64,000 nucleotides of DNA from Bog-473 sp963721585 (lineage in GTDB: Bacteria > Actinomycetota > Acidimicrobiia > Acidimicrobiales > RAAP-2). Of the stretch, positions 9,650 to 18,805 are shown piece after piece (the stretch's first letter is position 1; every line of letters begins with the position of its first letter). A program made the position numbers and the translations under genes. The stretch lies in the NCBI GenBank assembly GCA_963721585.1, contig CAVRJN010000002.1:71246-135245 (forward strand), written 5' to 3'. The notes under the pieces were generated by a model. That model was given only the letters and a program-made list of their open reading frames with translations. It was not told where the DNA came from and made no database searches.

Positions 9650-11083
9650 GTGGCCAGCACGCGGCAGGGAGTGTTCAAGGTGATGCCGGGGGCGGCACCG
9701 GACATCATGCGGGACTACGACCTGTCCACGCTCGGGTACGAGGAGATTGAGTACAGCCTCGAAGGGACTGCCGGGTCCTACGAATTGCAGGGCGAGCGCG
9801 GTGCCGACGGCCACTGGGACGTGACCCCCGGTGCCGAGGCTCCCTTCCGGACCCGGTTCGTGGCGCGCTGGCCCAAGGACGCACTGCGCTTCAGCGGGAC
9901 GGTCGTGGTGGAGTGGCACAACGTGTCGGCCGGCATCGACGCCGCGCCGGACTGGGGATTCTTCCATCGCTCCCTGGCCGCGGCGGGTCACGCCTGGGTC
10001 GGCGTGTCGGCGCAGAAGGTCGGTATCGACGGCGGTGGCTTCGTCGAGAGCATCCACCTCAAGCTGCTGGCGCCGGAGCGCTACAAGGACCTCGAACATC
10101 CCGGCGATGCCTGGTCCTTCGACATCTTCACGCAGGTCGGGGCGTTGCTGCAGTTGCCGGCGGACGAGAACCCGCTGGTCGGCCTGGCGCCGACGCAGAT
10201 CCTGGCCGCGGGCGAGTCCCAGTCCGCCGCCTGCCTGGTGACCTACATCAACGCAGTGGATCCGCATACACAGCTCTTCGACGGCTTCTTCGTGCACGGC
10301 CGGCCGGCGTCGGGCGTCTCCATCGATGGCGTGTTCATCCCGGCGTCGCAGCGCGCGGGCATGGAGGCGACCCGCGTGGCGATCTCGTCCCGGGGCGAGC
10401 GCATCCGTGACGACGCCCGGGTGCCGGTCCTGATTCTGCAGAGCGAGACCGACGTGGTCCTGCTCGGGGGTGGCCTGGCCGCGCAGCCCGACTCTGACCG
10501 CCTCCGGACCTGGGAGATGACAGGTGCGGCCCACGCCGACACGTACACGGTGAGCGCAGGCCGTCACGACGACGGCAGCTTGACCGCCGAGCGGATGGCC
10601 GAGCTCTTGCGCCCCACGAGCAACCTCATGATCGGCCAGACGGACACGCCCATCAACGCAGGGCCGCAGCAGCATTACGTGGCCCAGGCCGCCTTGGCAC
10701 ACCTCGACCGGTGGTCAGCGGGTGGGGAGGCGCCGCCTTCGGCTCCCAGCCTCGAGCTCAACGCCGACAAGACGGGCTACGTCCTCGACGAGCAGGGCAT
10801 CGCCCGGGGCGGGATCCGCACCCCGTGGGTCGACGTGCCGACCGCCGTCTTGGCGGGCCTCGGCCAGAGCGGCGAGACCTTCGCCATGCTCTTCGGCCGC
10901 ACCGAGCCCTTCGACGATGCCACGCTGGCGAAGCTGTACCCCGGGGGAGAGGACGAGTACCTCGAACGGTTCGGTGTGTCGCTCGATGCGGCCATCGCCG
11001 CCGGCTTCGTGCTGGAGGAGGACCGCATTGAGATCCTGGCCGTCGCGGCCCACTCGTTCCCCCTGCGGCTGGCCGAAGGCTGA
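9650..11083 (+). CDS. Secondary alpha/beta hydrolase-domain protein
   Basis: 477-residue protein of the large alpha/beta-hydrolase-domain family (PF20091-like). Start set at GTG 9650 because AGGGAGG at 9637-9643 is ideally spaced. The nucleophile elbow AAGESQSAACLVTYINAV lies near residue 184, acidic segment VLILQSETDVV near 262, and a late His in TGAAHADTY near 288. The long N-terminal beta part (VVVEWHNVSAGIDAAPDWGF) is typical. Probable ester or lactone hydrolysis; location likely cytoplasmic as no signal peptide is seen. It is followed by a hairpin terminator. Confidence 0.85.
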   Translation: MASTRQGVFKVMPGAAPDIMRDYDLSTLGYEEIEYSLEGTAGSYELQGERGADGHWDVTPGAEAPFRTRFVARWPKDALRFSGTVVVEWHNVSAGIDAAPDWGFFHRSLAAAGHAWVGVSAQKVGIDGGGFVESIHLKLLAPERYKDLEHPGDAWSFDIFTQVGALLQLPADENPLVGLAPTQILAAGESQSAACLVTYINAVDPHTQLFDGFFVHGRPASGVSIDGVFIPASQRAGMEATRVAISSRGERIRDDARVPVLILQSETDVVLLGGGLAAQPDSDRLRTWEMTGAAHADTYTVSAGRHDDGSLTAERMAELLRPTSNLMIGQTDTPINAGPQQHYVAQAALAHLDRWSAGGEAPPSAPSLELNADKTGYVLDEQGIARGGIRTPWVDVPTAVLAGLGQSGETFAMLFGRTEPFDDATLAKLYPGGEDEYLERFGVSLDAAIAAGFVLEEDRIEILAVAAHSFPLRLAEG

Positions 11084-11114
11084 CTTCCTCGACGGGGGGA
11101 TGCAGCGAGCTCGT

Positions 11115-11134
11115 GCCGCCCCCACGCGGGCGGC
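11115..11134 (+). terminator. Hairpin after the alpha/beta hydrolase gene
   Basis: Perfect 7-base arms GCCGCCC / GGGCGGC around a 6-base loop, 31 bases after the hydrolase stop. There is no T-run, which is common in high-GC genomes. Confidence 0.5.
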
Positions 11135-11229
11135 GGTGCCGGCAGCGGAGCGGAGAAGTTCAGCCCTGACCTGAGACATCCGTCCCCATGTCCTGAACTG
11201 AGCCTGTGGACCCGCTCTGCTAGGGTGCA

Positions 11230-11247
11230 AAAAGAGGGTCCTCTTTT
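11230..11247. promoter_or_regulatory. Perfect palindrome upstream of the ABC exporter operon
   Basis: AAAAGAGG-GT-CCTCTTTT is a perfect 8+8 inverted repeat in an otherwise GC-rich leader. It sits just after a weak -10-like TAGGGT (11221-11226) and before the Shine-Dalgarno GGGGAGGG and ATG at 11264. Its position suits a repressor operator or a small RNA hairpin. No dedicated regulator gene is adjacent. Confidence 0.5.
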
Positions 11248-11263
11248 CCCTTGGGGAGGGTGC

Positions 11264-12189
<926 letters not shown>

Positions 12190-12193
<4 letters not shown>

Positions 12194-13338
12194 TCCGCGT
12201 CATCGCGTGGAACGAGCTCCGGCGCCGGCTGCGGGATCGTTCCGTCCTCATCGGCTGCTTGGGCGCGCCGCTCCTGATGGCGGCCGTCCTCGGACTGTCG
12301 TTTGCCGGAGGGGCCAGCGTCGCCCCGGTCCACATCGGCGTCTCGGGGGCCTCGCCCCAGATGCTCTCGGCAGCGCTGCACGCCAGCCAACTCCCGACGA
12401 ACGTCACGGTGACCACGCTGCCCAGCCAAGCGTCGGTGCAGAACGCGGTGGCCGGCGGGACCCTCGACGGCGGCGTGGCGGTCCTGCCGTCCCAGCTGCG
12501 CCTGCACACCTTGCTCATCCCGATCGTCGACCCCGGTGCGACGCACACGCCCGGGTTCGACGTCGTCACCAAAGGCACGTCGCCCCTCGGGCAGGAGTAC
12601 GCCGAGTCCGTGGCGGCGGGGATCTCGAGCGTCATGTACTCGACCCGGGTGCCCCACGACGCGGCGGTGTCGACGGACCCGGTTGATCCGACCGAGGCGT
12701 CGGTGGCCATCAACAGCCAGAGCGTCGGTCATGGCGGCAAGGTCAACCTGAACTTCTTCGCGCCCAACATCGCCGTCGTGTTCCTGTTCATCGGCAGCGG
12801 TCTCGGCATGCGCTCCTTGCTCATGGAGAGGTCGGCCGGCACGCTGGCCCGACTCACGGCGGCACCGCTGCGGCCGACCCAGATCGTGCTGGGCAAGCTG
12901 CTGGCGATCTTCATCACCGGGATGGCCACCATCTTCGTGATCTGGGCGGTCACGACGTTCGCCTTCGGGGCCGACTGGGGGAATCCGCTCGGCGTCCTGC
13001 TGATGTGCGTCGGCGCCACGGCCGCCATGTGCGGCATCGGGGTCTTCCTGACGTCGCTGGCCAAGACGGAGCAGCAGGCGTTCGGCATCACGATGCTGGT
13101 CGGCCTCTTCCTGGCGCTGGTCGGCGGCAACCTGCTGCCGTCCGGCTCGCTGCCCGACGCCTTCCAGGTGCTGGCGCTGGGCACCCCGAACGGATGGGCC
13201 CTGGTCGGCTTCGGCCGGCTCGACCAGCTCGGTGAGCCGGCGAGCAGTGTCATCGGCCCCTTCGTGATCCTGTTGGTCATCGCCTTGGTGGCCGGTGGCC
13301 TGGCCATGACCCGCGTGCGACGGATGGTGGAGCCGTAG
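12190..13338 (+). CDS. ABC-2 type permease
   Basis: 382-residue membrane protein with TTG start overlapping the ATPase stop. One membrane helix near residues 17-40 is followed by a large extracytoplasmic domain (about 45-190), then five helices from about 197 onward (NIAVVFLFIGSGLGM, LLAIFITGMATIFVIWAV, GITMLVGLFLALVGGNLL, IGPFVILLVIALVAGG). This is the ABC2_membrane_3 plan of exporters of drugs, lipids or polysaccharide precursors. It probably pairs with the next gene as a heterodimeric pore. Confidence 0.88.
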
Positions 13339-13339
13339 C

Positions 13340-14383
13340 GTGCTCGCCGTCATCTGGGTGAACCTGCGCCGCGCCATGGGAGACCGACGACTGCTCATCA
13401 TCGGCACGCTCGTCCCGGTCGTCATCATCCTCATCACGGGGCTGCTCGAAGGCAGCCCGAAGGAGCCCATCGGTCTGTACCACCCGTCGGCGCGGCTGTT
13501 GCACCTGGCGCAGACCACCGACGGCATCAAGGTCCGGATCGAGAGCAGTAAGACGGACCTGACCGACGACATTCTGCGGGGACGGGTGGTGGCGGGGATC
13601 GAGCAGCTGCCGGCGCCGGGCAACTCGGTGCGTGCCGACTTCCTGGTCGAGTCGTCCACCACCGATGCCGTGCAGGCCCGCACGGACGCGGTCGCGCTCA
13701 TGGACCTGATGGCGGCCGAGGGGTCGAACACGAAGTTCACCGACGCCACCTTGAAGGCGACCCCGACCGAGGCGCCGCTCAGCCCGTTCTGGTACGTGGC
13801 GCCGGCGAACCTCGTCCTCTTCATGGGCATCGCGGTGCTGGTGCTGTCCGCCGGCATGGTCGAGACGCGCCGGCTGGGGGTATTGCAGCGGCTCTCGGCC
13901 GCACCGGTGCACAAGCGCGCCATCGTGTTCGGTCAGATGGCCAGCATGATGGTCACCGCGGTCAGCATGGCGATCGGGTTGATCTTCGTCGGCTTCGTGC
14001 TGTTCCGGGTGCACTGGGGCAACCCGCTCAGCGTGTTCCTCGTCATTGTGCTGCTCGGGATCAGCGTGGCGGCGGTGGCCGTACTCATCGGCACCTGGTC
14101 GCGCTCCCAGGAGCAGGCCATCGCGACCGCCGTGATCGTCGCCATCATCGCCGGCATGCTCGGCGGCTGCGTCTACCAACTGAGCGCGGTGAGCACCACG
14201 GTGAAGAACGTCGGGCACATCGTGCCGCAGGCGTGGGCCATGGACGCGTTCGTCAAACTGATCTCCGACCACGACAGCTTCTCGCAGACGTTGCCGGAGA
14301 TCGGCGCGCTCGCCGTCTTCGCGGTCGTCCTCAGCGCGCTGGCGGTCTGGTACTACTCGCGCAAGGTCTTCTCGACGACGTAG
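13340..14383 (+). CDS. ABC-2 type permease, second subunit
   Basis: 347-residue membrane protein, GTG start one base after the preceding stop. Same plan as its neighbour: an N-terminal helix (LLIIGTLVPVVIILITGLL), an extracytoplasmic domain to about residue 150, then helices NLVLFMGIAVLVLSAGMV, MVTAVSMAIGLIFVGFVLF, VFLVIVLLGISVAAVAVLI, TAVIVAIIAGMLGGCVY and a final helix near 325. It forms an exporter with the two upstream genes; the exported compound is unknown. Confidence 0.88.
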   Translation: MLAVIWVNLRRAMGDRRLLIIGTLVPVVIILITGLLEGSPKEPIGLYHPSARLLHLAQTTDGIKVRIESSKTDLTDDILRGRVVAGIEQLPAPGNSVRADFLVESSTTDAVQARTDAVALMDLMAAEGSNTKFTDATLKATPTEAPLSPFWYVAPANLVLFMGIAVLVLSAGMVETRRLGVLQRLSAAPVHKRAIVFGQMASMMVTAVSMAIGLIFVGFVLFRVHWGNPLSVFLVIVLLGISVAAVAVLIGTWSRSQEQAIATAVIVAIIAGMLGGCVYQLSAVSTTVKNVGHIVPQAWAMDAFVKLISDHDSFSQTLPEIGALAVFAVVLSALAVWYYSRKVFSTT

Positions 14384-14434
14384 GCGGGCTGGCCCCGCGA
14401 GGTCGAGGGACGGGGCGGCCGAAGCGAAAATGGG

Positions 14435-14440
14435 TATACT
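14435..14440 (+). promoter_or_regulatory. Possible -10 element for the P450 gene
   Basis: TATACT stands out in GC-rich sequence just before the P450 reading frame. No convincing -35 is visible at the right distance. If used, the transcript would be almost leaderless. Confidence 0.3.
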
Positions 14441-14443
14441 CAA

Positions 14444-15706
14444 TTGCGTGGCACGAGCCTTGCAACGCAGGTGGCGAAACCGGTGAGCGATGCCGTGACG
14501 GACCTGGCCGACCCGGTCATGTTCTCCGACCCGTTCCCGCGCTACGCCGAGCTGCGCCGACGCGGTGCGGTGTCGCCGGCGTTCTCGAAGCAGCTCATGG
14601 GCGGGGCCGGGTTCATGCTCACCCGGCACGAGCACGTCCTGCTGCTGCACAACGACGTGCGCTTCTCGAGCGACCCCACGAGTGGAGGCTCGAGCTTTCT
14701 CATGCGCCATCTCCCCAACATGTTCCGTCTCTTGACGAGCTCCATGGTCTACAAGGACGATCCGGACCATGCGCGCCTGCGGCGCCTGGTCAACAAGGCC
14801 TTCACGCCCCGGATGGTGCAGCAGATGACGGGGGAGATCGAACGGATCGTCGGTGTGCTCGTCGAGGAGTTGGCGGGGCGGGGCGGCGAGACCGTCGACC
14901 TGGTGGCCGACTTCGCCACGCCGCTGCCTCTGTCGGTGATCTCGACCATGCTCGGCGTGGGGGACGACGACCGCGATGAGTTCCACGTCCTGATGGAGCG
15001 CTTCGTCGTGCGGTTGGGAAGCGGTTCTGCGGGTGACGCGCTGCGGGCGGTGCCGACGGGCCGTCGGCTCTACCGCGTGTTGGAGCGGCTGGCCGCGCTG
15101 CGCCGTGCATCGCCGGACGACGGCTTGATCTCGGGGCTGCTCGAGGCCAACGAGGGCGGCGACTCGCTGAGCGACGACGAGATCATCGCCATGATCTTCC
15201 TGCTCATGTTGGCCGGGCACGACACGACGGCGAATTTGATCGGGAGCTCGGCGGTGGCGCTGATGGAGCACGCGGATCAGGCCGAACGGTGGCGTGCGGA
15301 GCCGGAGTTGACGGCTTCGGCCGTCGAGGAGCTGCTGCGCTTCACGACGCCCGTCCCGTGCGGCACCGCCCGGACCTTGTTGGACGACGTCTCGATCGAG
15401 GGCACGAGGATGCCCAAGGGGTCCAAGGTGATGGGCATGATCATTTCGGCCAACCGGGACGAGGCGGTGTTCGACCGCCCTGAAGTGCTGGACCTGGGCC
15501 GGGATCCGAACCGCCACTTGTCGTTCGCCTTCGGGAAGCATTTCTGCCTGGGCAACCAGCTGGCCCGGTTGGAGGGGCAGATCGCCATCGGCGCACTGGT
15601 CCGGCGTTTTCCCTCCATGCGGCTGGCCGTGCCCCGTGACCGCCTCCAGTACAAGCCCGTGCAGGCCCTCCGTGGTTTCCGGGCGCTTCCAGTCACGCTG
15701 CAGTAG
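14444..15706 (+). CDS. Cytochrome P450
   Basis: Up to 420 residues. The exact start is uncertain: TTG 14444, GTG 14471 or GTG 14483; the last gives VSDAVTDLADPVMFSDPFPR, a usual P450 start. I-helix AGHDTTANLI near residue 257, ExxR motif VEELLRF near 295, and heme loop AFGKHFCLGNQLARLE with the Cys ligand near 368. It is a soluble monooxygenase needing ferredoxin or another donor, none of which is encoded in the window. It lies 60 bases after the ABC exporter; co-transcription is possible. Confidence 0.93.
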   Translation: MRGTSLATQVAKPVSDAVTDLADPVMFSDPFPRYAELRRRGAVSPAFSKQLMGGAGFMLTRHEHVLLLHNDVRFSSDPTSGGSSFLMRHLPNMFRLLTSSMVYKDDPDHARLRRLVNKAFTPRMVQQMTGEIERIVGVLVEELAGRGGETVDLVADFATPLPLSVISTMLGVGDDDRDEFHVLMERFVVRLGSGSAGDALRAVPTGRRLYRVLERLAALRRASPDDGLISGLLEANEGGDSLSDDEIIAMIFLLMLAGHDTTANLIGSSAVALMEHADQAERWRAEPELTASAVEELLRFTTPVPCGTARTLLDDVSIEGTRMPKGSKVMGMIISANRDEAVFDRPEVLDLGRDPNRHLSFAFGKHFCLGNQLARLEGQIAIGALVRRFPSMRLAVPRDRLQYKPVQALRGFRALPVTLQ

Positions 15707-15724
15707 CCACTCGATCTCAGCTCT

Positions 15725-15744
15725 GGCGCGGCGGTCGCCGCGCC
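15725..15744. terminator. Bidirectional hairpin between convergent genes
   Basis: Perfect 9-base arms GGCGCGGCG / CGCCGCGCC with a two-base centre, between the P450 stop (15706) and the end of the minus-strand methyltransferase-like gene (15747). Confidence 0.6.
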
Positions 15745-15746
15745 GG

Positions 15747-16325
15747 CTACCAGATGAAAGGCACCAGCCGCTTATGGCTGGCCGCGTAGGCGTCGTAGCG
15801 ATCACCGAGCTGCAGAAGGAGTGCATGCTCCTCCACGCGGATCCGGAAGAGGAGTCCGCAGAACACGCTGGCCGTGAGCCAGGCGAAGGACCACCAGGAT
15901 CCGAGGAACAGCCCCGCGCCCATGACCATGAGAAGCACGGCGGCATAGCTCGGATGGCGCACGAACCGGTAGGGGCCGCTGGTGATCACCGGTTGGTCGA
16001 CGCTCGTCTGGACCGTGAACGTGAAGTACCGGCCGAGGGCGCGGAAACTCCAGAATCGCAGCGCGATGCCGCACCAGAACACGACGAGCCCGACCCATGC
16101 GATGTCTGGATTGATCCGACCCGACGAGACGTTGCGGGTGAGCACGACCGCCCCCACCACCCCCACGACGGCGGCGACGCGGATGTACATGCGGCTGCCC
16201 CGGTCGGACGCGGTGGCTTCCGGTCGATGGTTCGTCGACTCCCGCAACTCCACGAGAAGCCACACGACGGCGCTAACGACGAGGAGCACGCGGGCGGCGG
16301 GTGGCGCCGCCGTGAAGGGATGCAC
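15747..16325 (-). CDS. Isoprenylcysteine carboxyl methyltransferase-like membrane protein
   Basis: About 192 residues from the GTG at 16325, which follows a GGAGG located about 11 bases upstream and lies 10 bases after the previous gene. Four to five membrane helices (ARVLLVVSAVVWLLVEL, IRVAAVVGVVGAVVL, WVGLVVFWCGIALRFW, YAAVLLMVMGAGLFLG). The C-terminal ICMT/PEMT signature is present: GPYRFVRHPSYAAVLL, then RVEEHALLLQLGDRYDAYA. The family methylates membrane-embedded lipids or prenylated substrates with SAM; bacterial members are mostly uncharacterised. Last gene of the TetR-headed minus-strand operon. Confidence 0.82.
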   Translation of the reverse strand: MHPFTAAPPAARVLLVVSAVVWLLVELRESTNHRPEATASDRGSRMYIRVAAVVGVVGAVVLTRNVSSGRINPDIAWVGLVVFWCGIALRFWSFRALGRYFTFTVQTSVDQPVITSGPYRFVRHPSYAAVLLMVMGAGLFLGSWWSFAWLTASVFCGLLFRIRVEEHALLLQLGDRYDAYAASHKRLVPFIW

Positions 16326-16335
16326 GAGGGCGACG

Positions 16336-17370
16336 CTACCTCCGGCGGTTGGCCTCCCACTGGTCGCGGCTGAAGTAACTCTGGTCCTCGCCGAAGCCCT
16401 CGACCCCGTCGTCCCAACGCCAGTGGACGAGGGAGTCACCGCCGTGGCCCCGCCAGTGCCGGCTCACCGCGTCGCCGCGGACGGAGAGCCGGCGGTCGAA
16501 CTCGTCGACCGCTTCCAAGGTGATGGACAGTGGCCAGCCCGTCTCCGCATCGAACGTCACCCGACGCGCTCCGGCCAGAATGTGCCCGTACTCGCCGTTG
16601 CGGAGGAGGAACCCGCAGGCGACTGGCTCCACCTCGGGTCCGGGAATGGCGTACGTGAGCCACGCCTCACCCGGTCCGGCGGCACAGAACGAATAGCCGA
16701 CGCCGCCGAACGGTTCCGCCCCCGCGCGGGTCGCCGCGGCCTGCTCACCGGCGGCGGGTCGTCTGGGCTTCGGCCGTCCGAGCGGCCGTGGTCCCCATGA
16801 CCGGTCGCGCACCGAGTAGCAGTCGACGGGGATCTCCTCGCCGTGCAGGACCATCGTCCCCGTCACATGGCCGGCCTGGTCGAAGTGCGCACCCTTGACG
16901 AAGGGAACCACGCCGTTCGGGTGCGGATTGGGCTTCATGATGGCCTCGAAGAGGAGGTCCACCTCGAGCGCGCCGGGGTCGCTGTATTCGACGGCGTAGG
17001 TTTTCAGCGGCTCGACGACCCGGACATGGACCCCGTTGGGCCACTCGAAGTCCCGCATGTCCCGCTCCGCTCGCGGCGGAAGCTGCAGTCCCGAATACTC
17101 GGCCCGGTATGCCAACTCCCACGGGTAGGCGGCGCGGTCGTCCCAGACCCACGCCCCGCCGTTGCAGATGCCGGCGTTCGGTCGCGCCTGGCAATACGCC
17201 CAGCCGCCGAGGTTTCGCTCCGGCACGTTCCAGGAGAACCAGCACGTCTCGGTCTCCCACCAACGGTCGCTGAGCTCGGCATCGTGGAAGTCGTCGTCCG
17301 CCGGGACGAGCTCGCGATACGTGCGCTCGCGGCGGAGTTGGTCGAGGTCGACTCCGAACGCGGTGCTCAT
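16336..17370 (-). CDS. DUF7064/DUF7065-type lipocalin-like protein
   Basis: 344 residues from the ATG at 17370 (MSTAFGVDLDQLRRERTY). It is beta-rich with many Trp and Gly: RWWETETCWFSWNVPERNLG, GGAWVWDDRA, VDCYSVRDRSWGPRPLG near residue 185, and EAWLTYAIPG. The D-R-S-W-G motif matches the D-H-S-W-G of the similar protein at 29003-30001. These resemble actinobacterial DUF7064/DUF7065 proteins (hydroxyneurosporene-synthase/lipocalin-like folds). No enzyme activity is established. It follows a phosphotransferase gene by 13 bases, the same pairing as at 29003-31467. The family name is from memory and less certain than the fold-level description. Confidence 0.65.
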   Translation of the reverse strand: MSTAFGVDLDQLRRERTYRELVPADDDFHDAELSDRWWETETCWFSWNVPERNLGGWAYCQARPNAGICNGGAWVWDDRAAYPWELAYRAEYSGLQLPPRAERDMRDFEWPNGVHVRVVEPLKTYAVEYSDPGALEVDLLFEAIMKPNPHPNGVVPFVKGAHFDQAGHVTGTMVLHGEEIPVDCYSVRDRSWGPRPLGRPKPRRPAAGEQAAATRAGAEPFGGVGYSFCAAGPGEAWLTYAIPGPEVEPVACGFLLRNGEYGHILAGARRVTFDAETGWPLSITLEAVDEFDRRLSVRGDAVSRHWRGHGGDSLVHWRWDDGVEGFGEDQSYFSRDQWEANRRR

Positions 17371-17383
17371 CTGGGCGCCGTGT

Positions 17384-18805
17384 TCATCGGAGCGGCGGCC
17401 AATGGCGGTCGGCGAGCACGCCCATGGCAGGACGGGCCAGCTCGGTCTCGCGGGCGATTCGGCGCCACAGCACGCGGATGTAGTCCTCTTCGGAGATGGT
17501 CCCCGCAGCGACCGCCGCCGCGGCGTCCGCCCGGCCGCGCACCACCGAGTCGGCCGGCCGGCCGAGCAACGTCGCCAGATCCTGCCGTTCGCGCTCTTCG
17601 TAGGAGGGACCGTAGGTGTCGACTCGAGCCAGGTACTTGACGATGCGGGCGACCCCTTTCCCGCGCGCCTGCGCCAGCGGGTCCGTCGTGCGGGGGACGA
17701 TGACATCGCGCAACTGGGTGAGGACGACGTCGTACATCCAGTCGCTGTCGCGGGGGTCCCGGGCCTGGGGCTTCTCGGCGGGGGCCAGCTCCAGGCCGTT
17801 GGCGGCGGCGAGTGCCTCCAACCACAACCGCCGATGGAGGATCTGGTAGATGAAGCCATTCCCGACGTCGTTGCCGCCGGCGTCTCCTCCGCTGTCGCTG
17901 TCGCCGCTGTCGGCGGTATCGCTGTCGTCGTCAGCGGCTCGCGGGCCCCGGTGGCTCATCACCTGGAGCTTGGTCTCGGCCATCACCTGGTAGTAGCGGA
18001 CCCGGGCCTCGTCGATCACGTTGCCCGACAGCGCCTGGTACTCGCGCAGCCGCGTCGGCAAGTCGGTCAACGGCTCCTGCGTCGCCCGGAGGGTCAGCCA
18101 GGCGATGTCGTCCATGGGGTCGCCCAGGTGGGCCAGCTCCCAGTCGACGACAGCGGTCACCCTCCCGTCGCGATACATGAAGTTCCCGGGCCCCGTATCG
18201 CCCTGGACCAGCACCGGCGGACCGTCGTAATCAGGAATGTGGTCCCGCAGCCAGCGCAGTGAGAAGACGAGGGCCGGGTCGGGAGTCCCGCCTCTCGCCG
18301 CCAGCATCCGCTGCCACTCGTCGAGCTCGGCCACGACGGCCCCGGCCACCGTCGTCACGGTCGGGAACGCAGGGAGGTCCAGCGCCGACGCACGCAGGGA
18401 GTGCAGCGCCGCCAGCTTCGTCATGAAGTCCCGCGCCGTCGCCTCCTGCTCGGCCGGGTCGGCGATGCGAGAGAACCAGTTCCCGCCCTCGACCCGCTCC
18501 GACAACATGGCCTGGTGCACGGGATGCACACCGAGGACGCGGGGCACCGGTACCGGTCCGTCCTGCAGGGCGACATAGACGGTCGCCTCGCGGTGCAACG
18601 TCCACGGATCCTTCGTCACAGCGGGGTCGGAGCGGTCGTAACGCAGGAAGCACGACGCGATCGTCCCGTCCGCCATCTTCAGGTCGACGAACCAGGCCTC
18701 CTTGCGGGCGCCGCCCGGCCTGCGGTCGGCCAGCACCACCCGCCCCCCGCCGACCTCTTCCATCCACGACACCAGGTCGTCGGGCAGCCCGGCGGCGGCG
18801 CTCAC
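17384..18805 (-). CDS. Aminoglycoside-phosphotransferase-like kinase
   Basis: 473 residues from the GTG at 18805, which overlaps the stop of the upstream ligase (GTGA). Kinase-fold motifs: LSERVEGGNWFSR near residue 105, catalytic loop LVQGDTGPGNFMYRDGR near 197, and metal-binding AVVDWELAHLGDPMDDIAWL. The usual catalytic HGD is QGD here. An Asp/Ser/Gly-rich, probably disordered insert occupies about residues 290-310. Relatives in catabolic operons (ACAD10/11 N-terminal-like) phosphorylate hydroxyacyl groups before elimination, which would fit the neighbouring acyl-CoA dehydrogenase, but that role is inference. Confidence 0.82.
   Translation of the reverse strand: MSAAAGLPDDLVSWMEEVGGGRVVLADRRPGGARKEAWFVDLKMADGTIASCFLRYDRSDPAVTKDPWTLHREATVYVALQDGPVPVPRVLGVHPVHQAMLSERVEGGNWFSRIADPAEQEATARDFMTKLAALHSLRASALDLPAFPTVTTVAGAVVAELDEWQRMLAARGGTPDPALVFSLRWLRDHIPDYDGPPVLVQGDTGPGNFMYRDGRVTAVVDWELAHLGDPMDDIAWLTLRATQEPLTDLPTRLREYQALSGNVIDEARVRYYQVMAETKLQVMSHRGPRAADDDSDTADSGDSDSGGDAGGNDVGNGFIYQILHRRLWLEALAAANGLELAPAEKPQARDPRDSDWMYDVVLTQLRDVIVPRTTDPLAQARGKGVARIVKYLARVDTYGPSYEERERQDLATLLGRPADSVVRGRADAAAAVAAGTISEEDYIRVLWRRIARETELARPAMGVLADRHWPPLR

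Noticed and set aside
13277..15946. 889-codon open frame on the minus strand
   Set aside because: It is antisense to the ABC permease and P450 genes, which carry clear motifs. Long empty frames are expected opposite high-GC genes.
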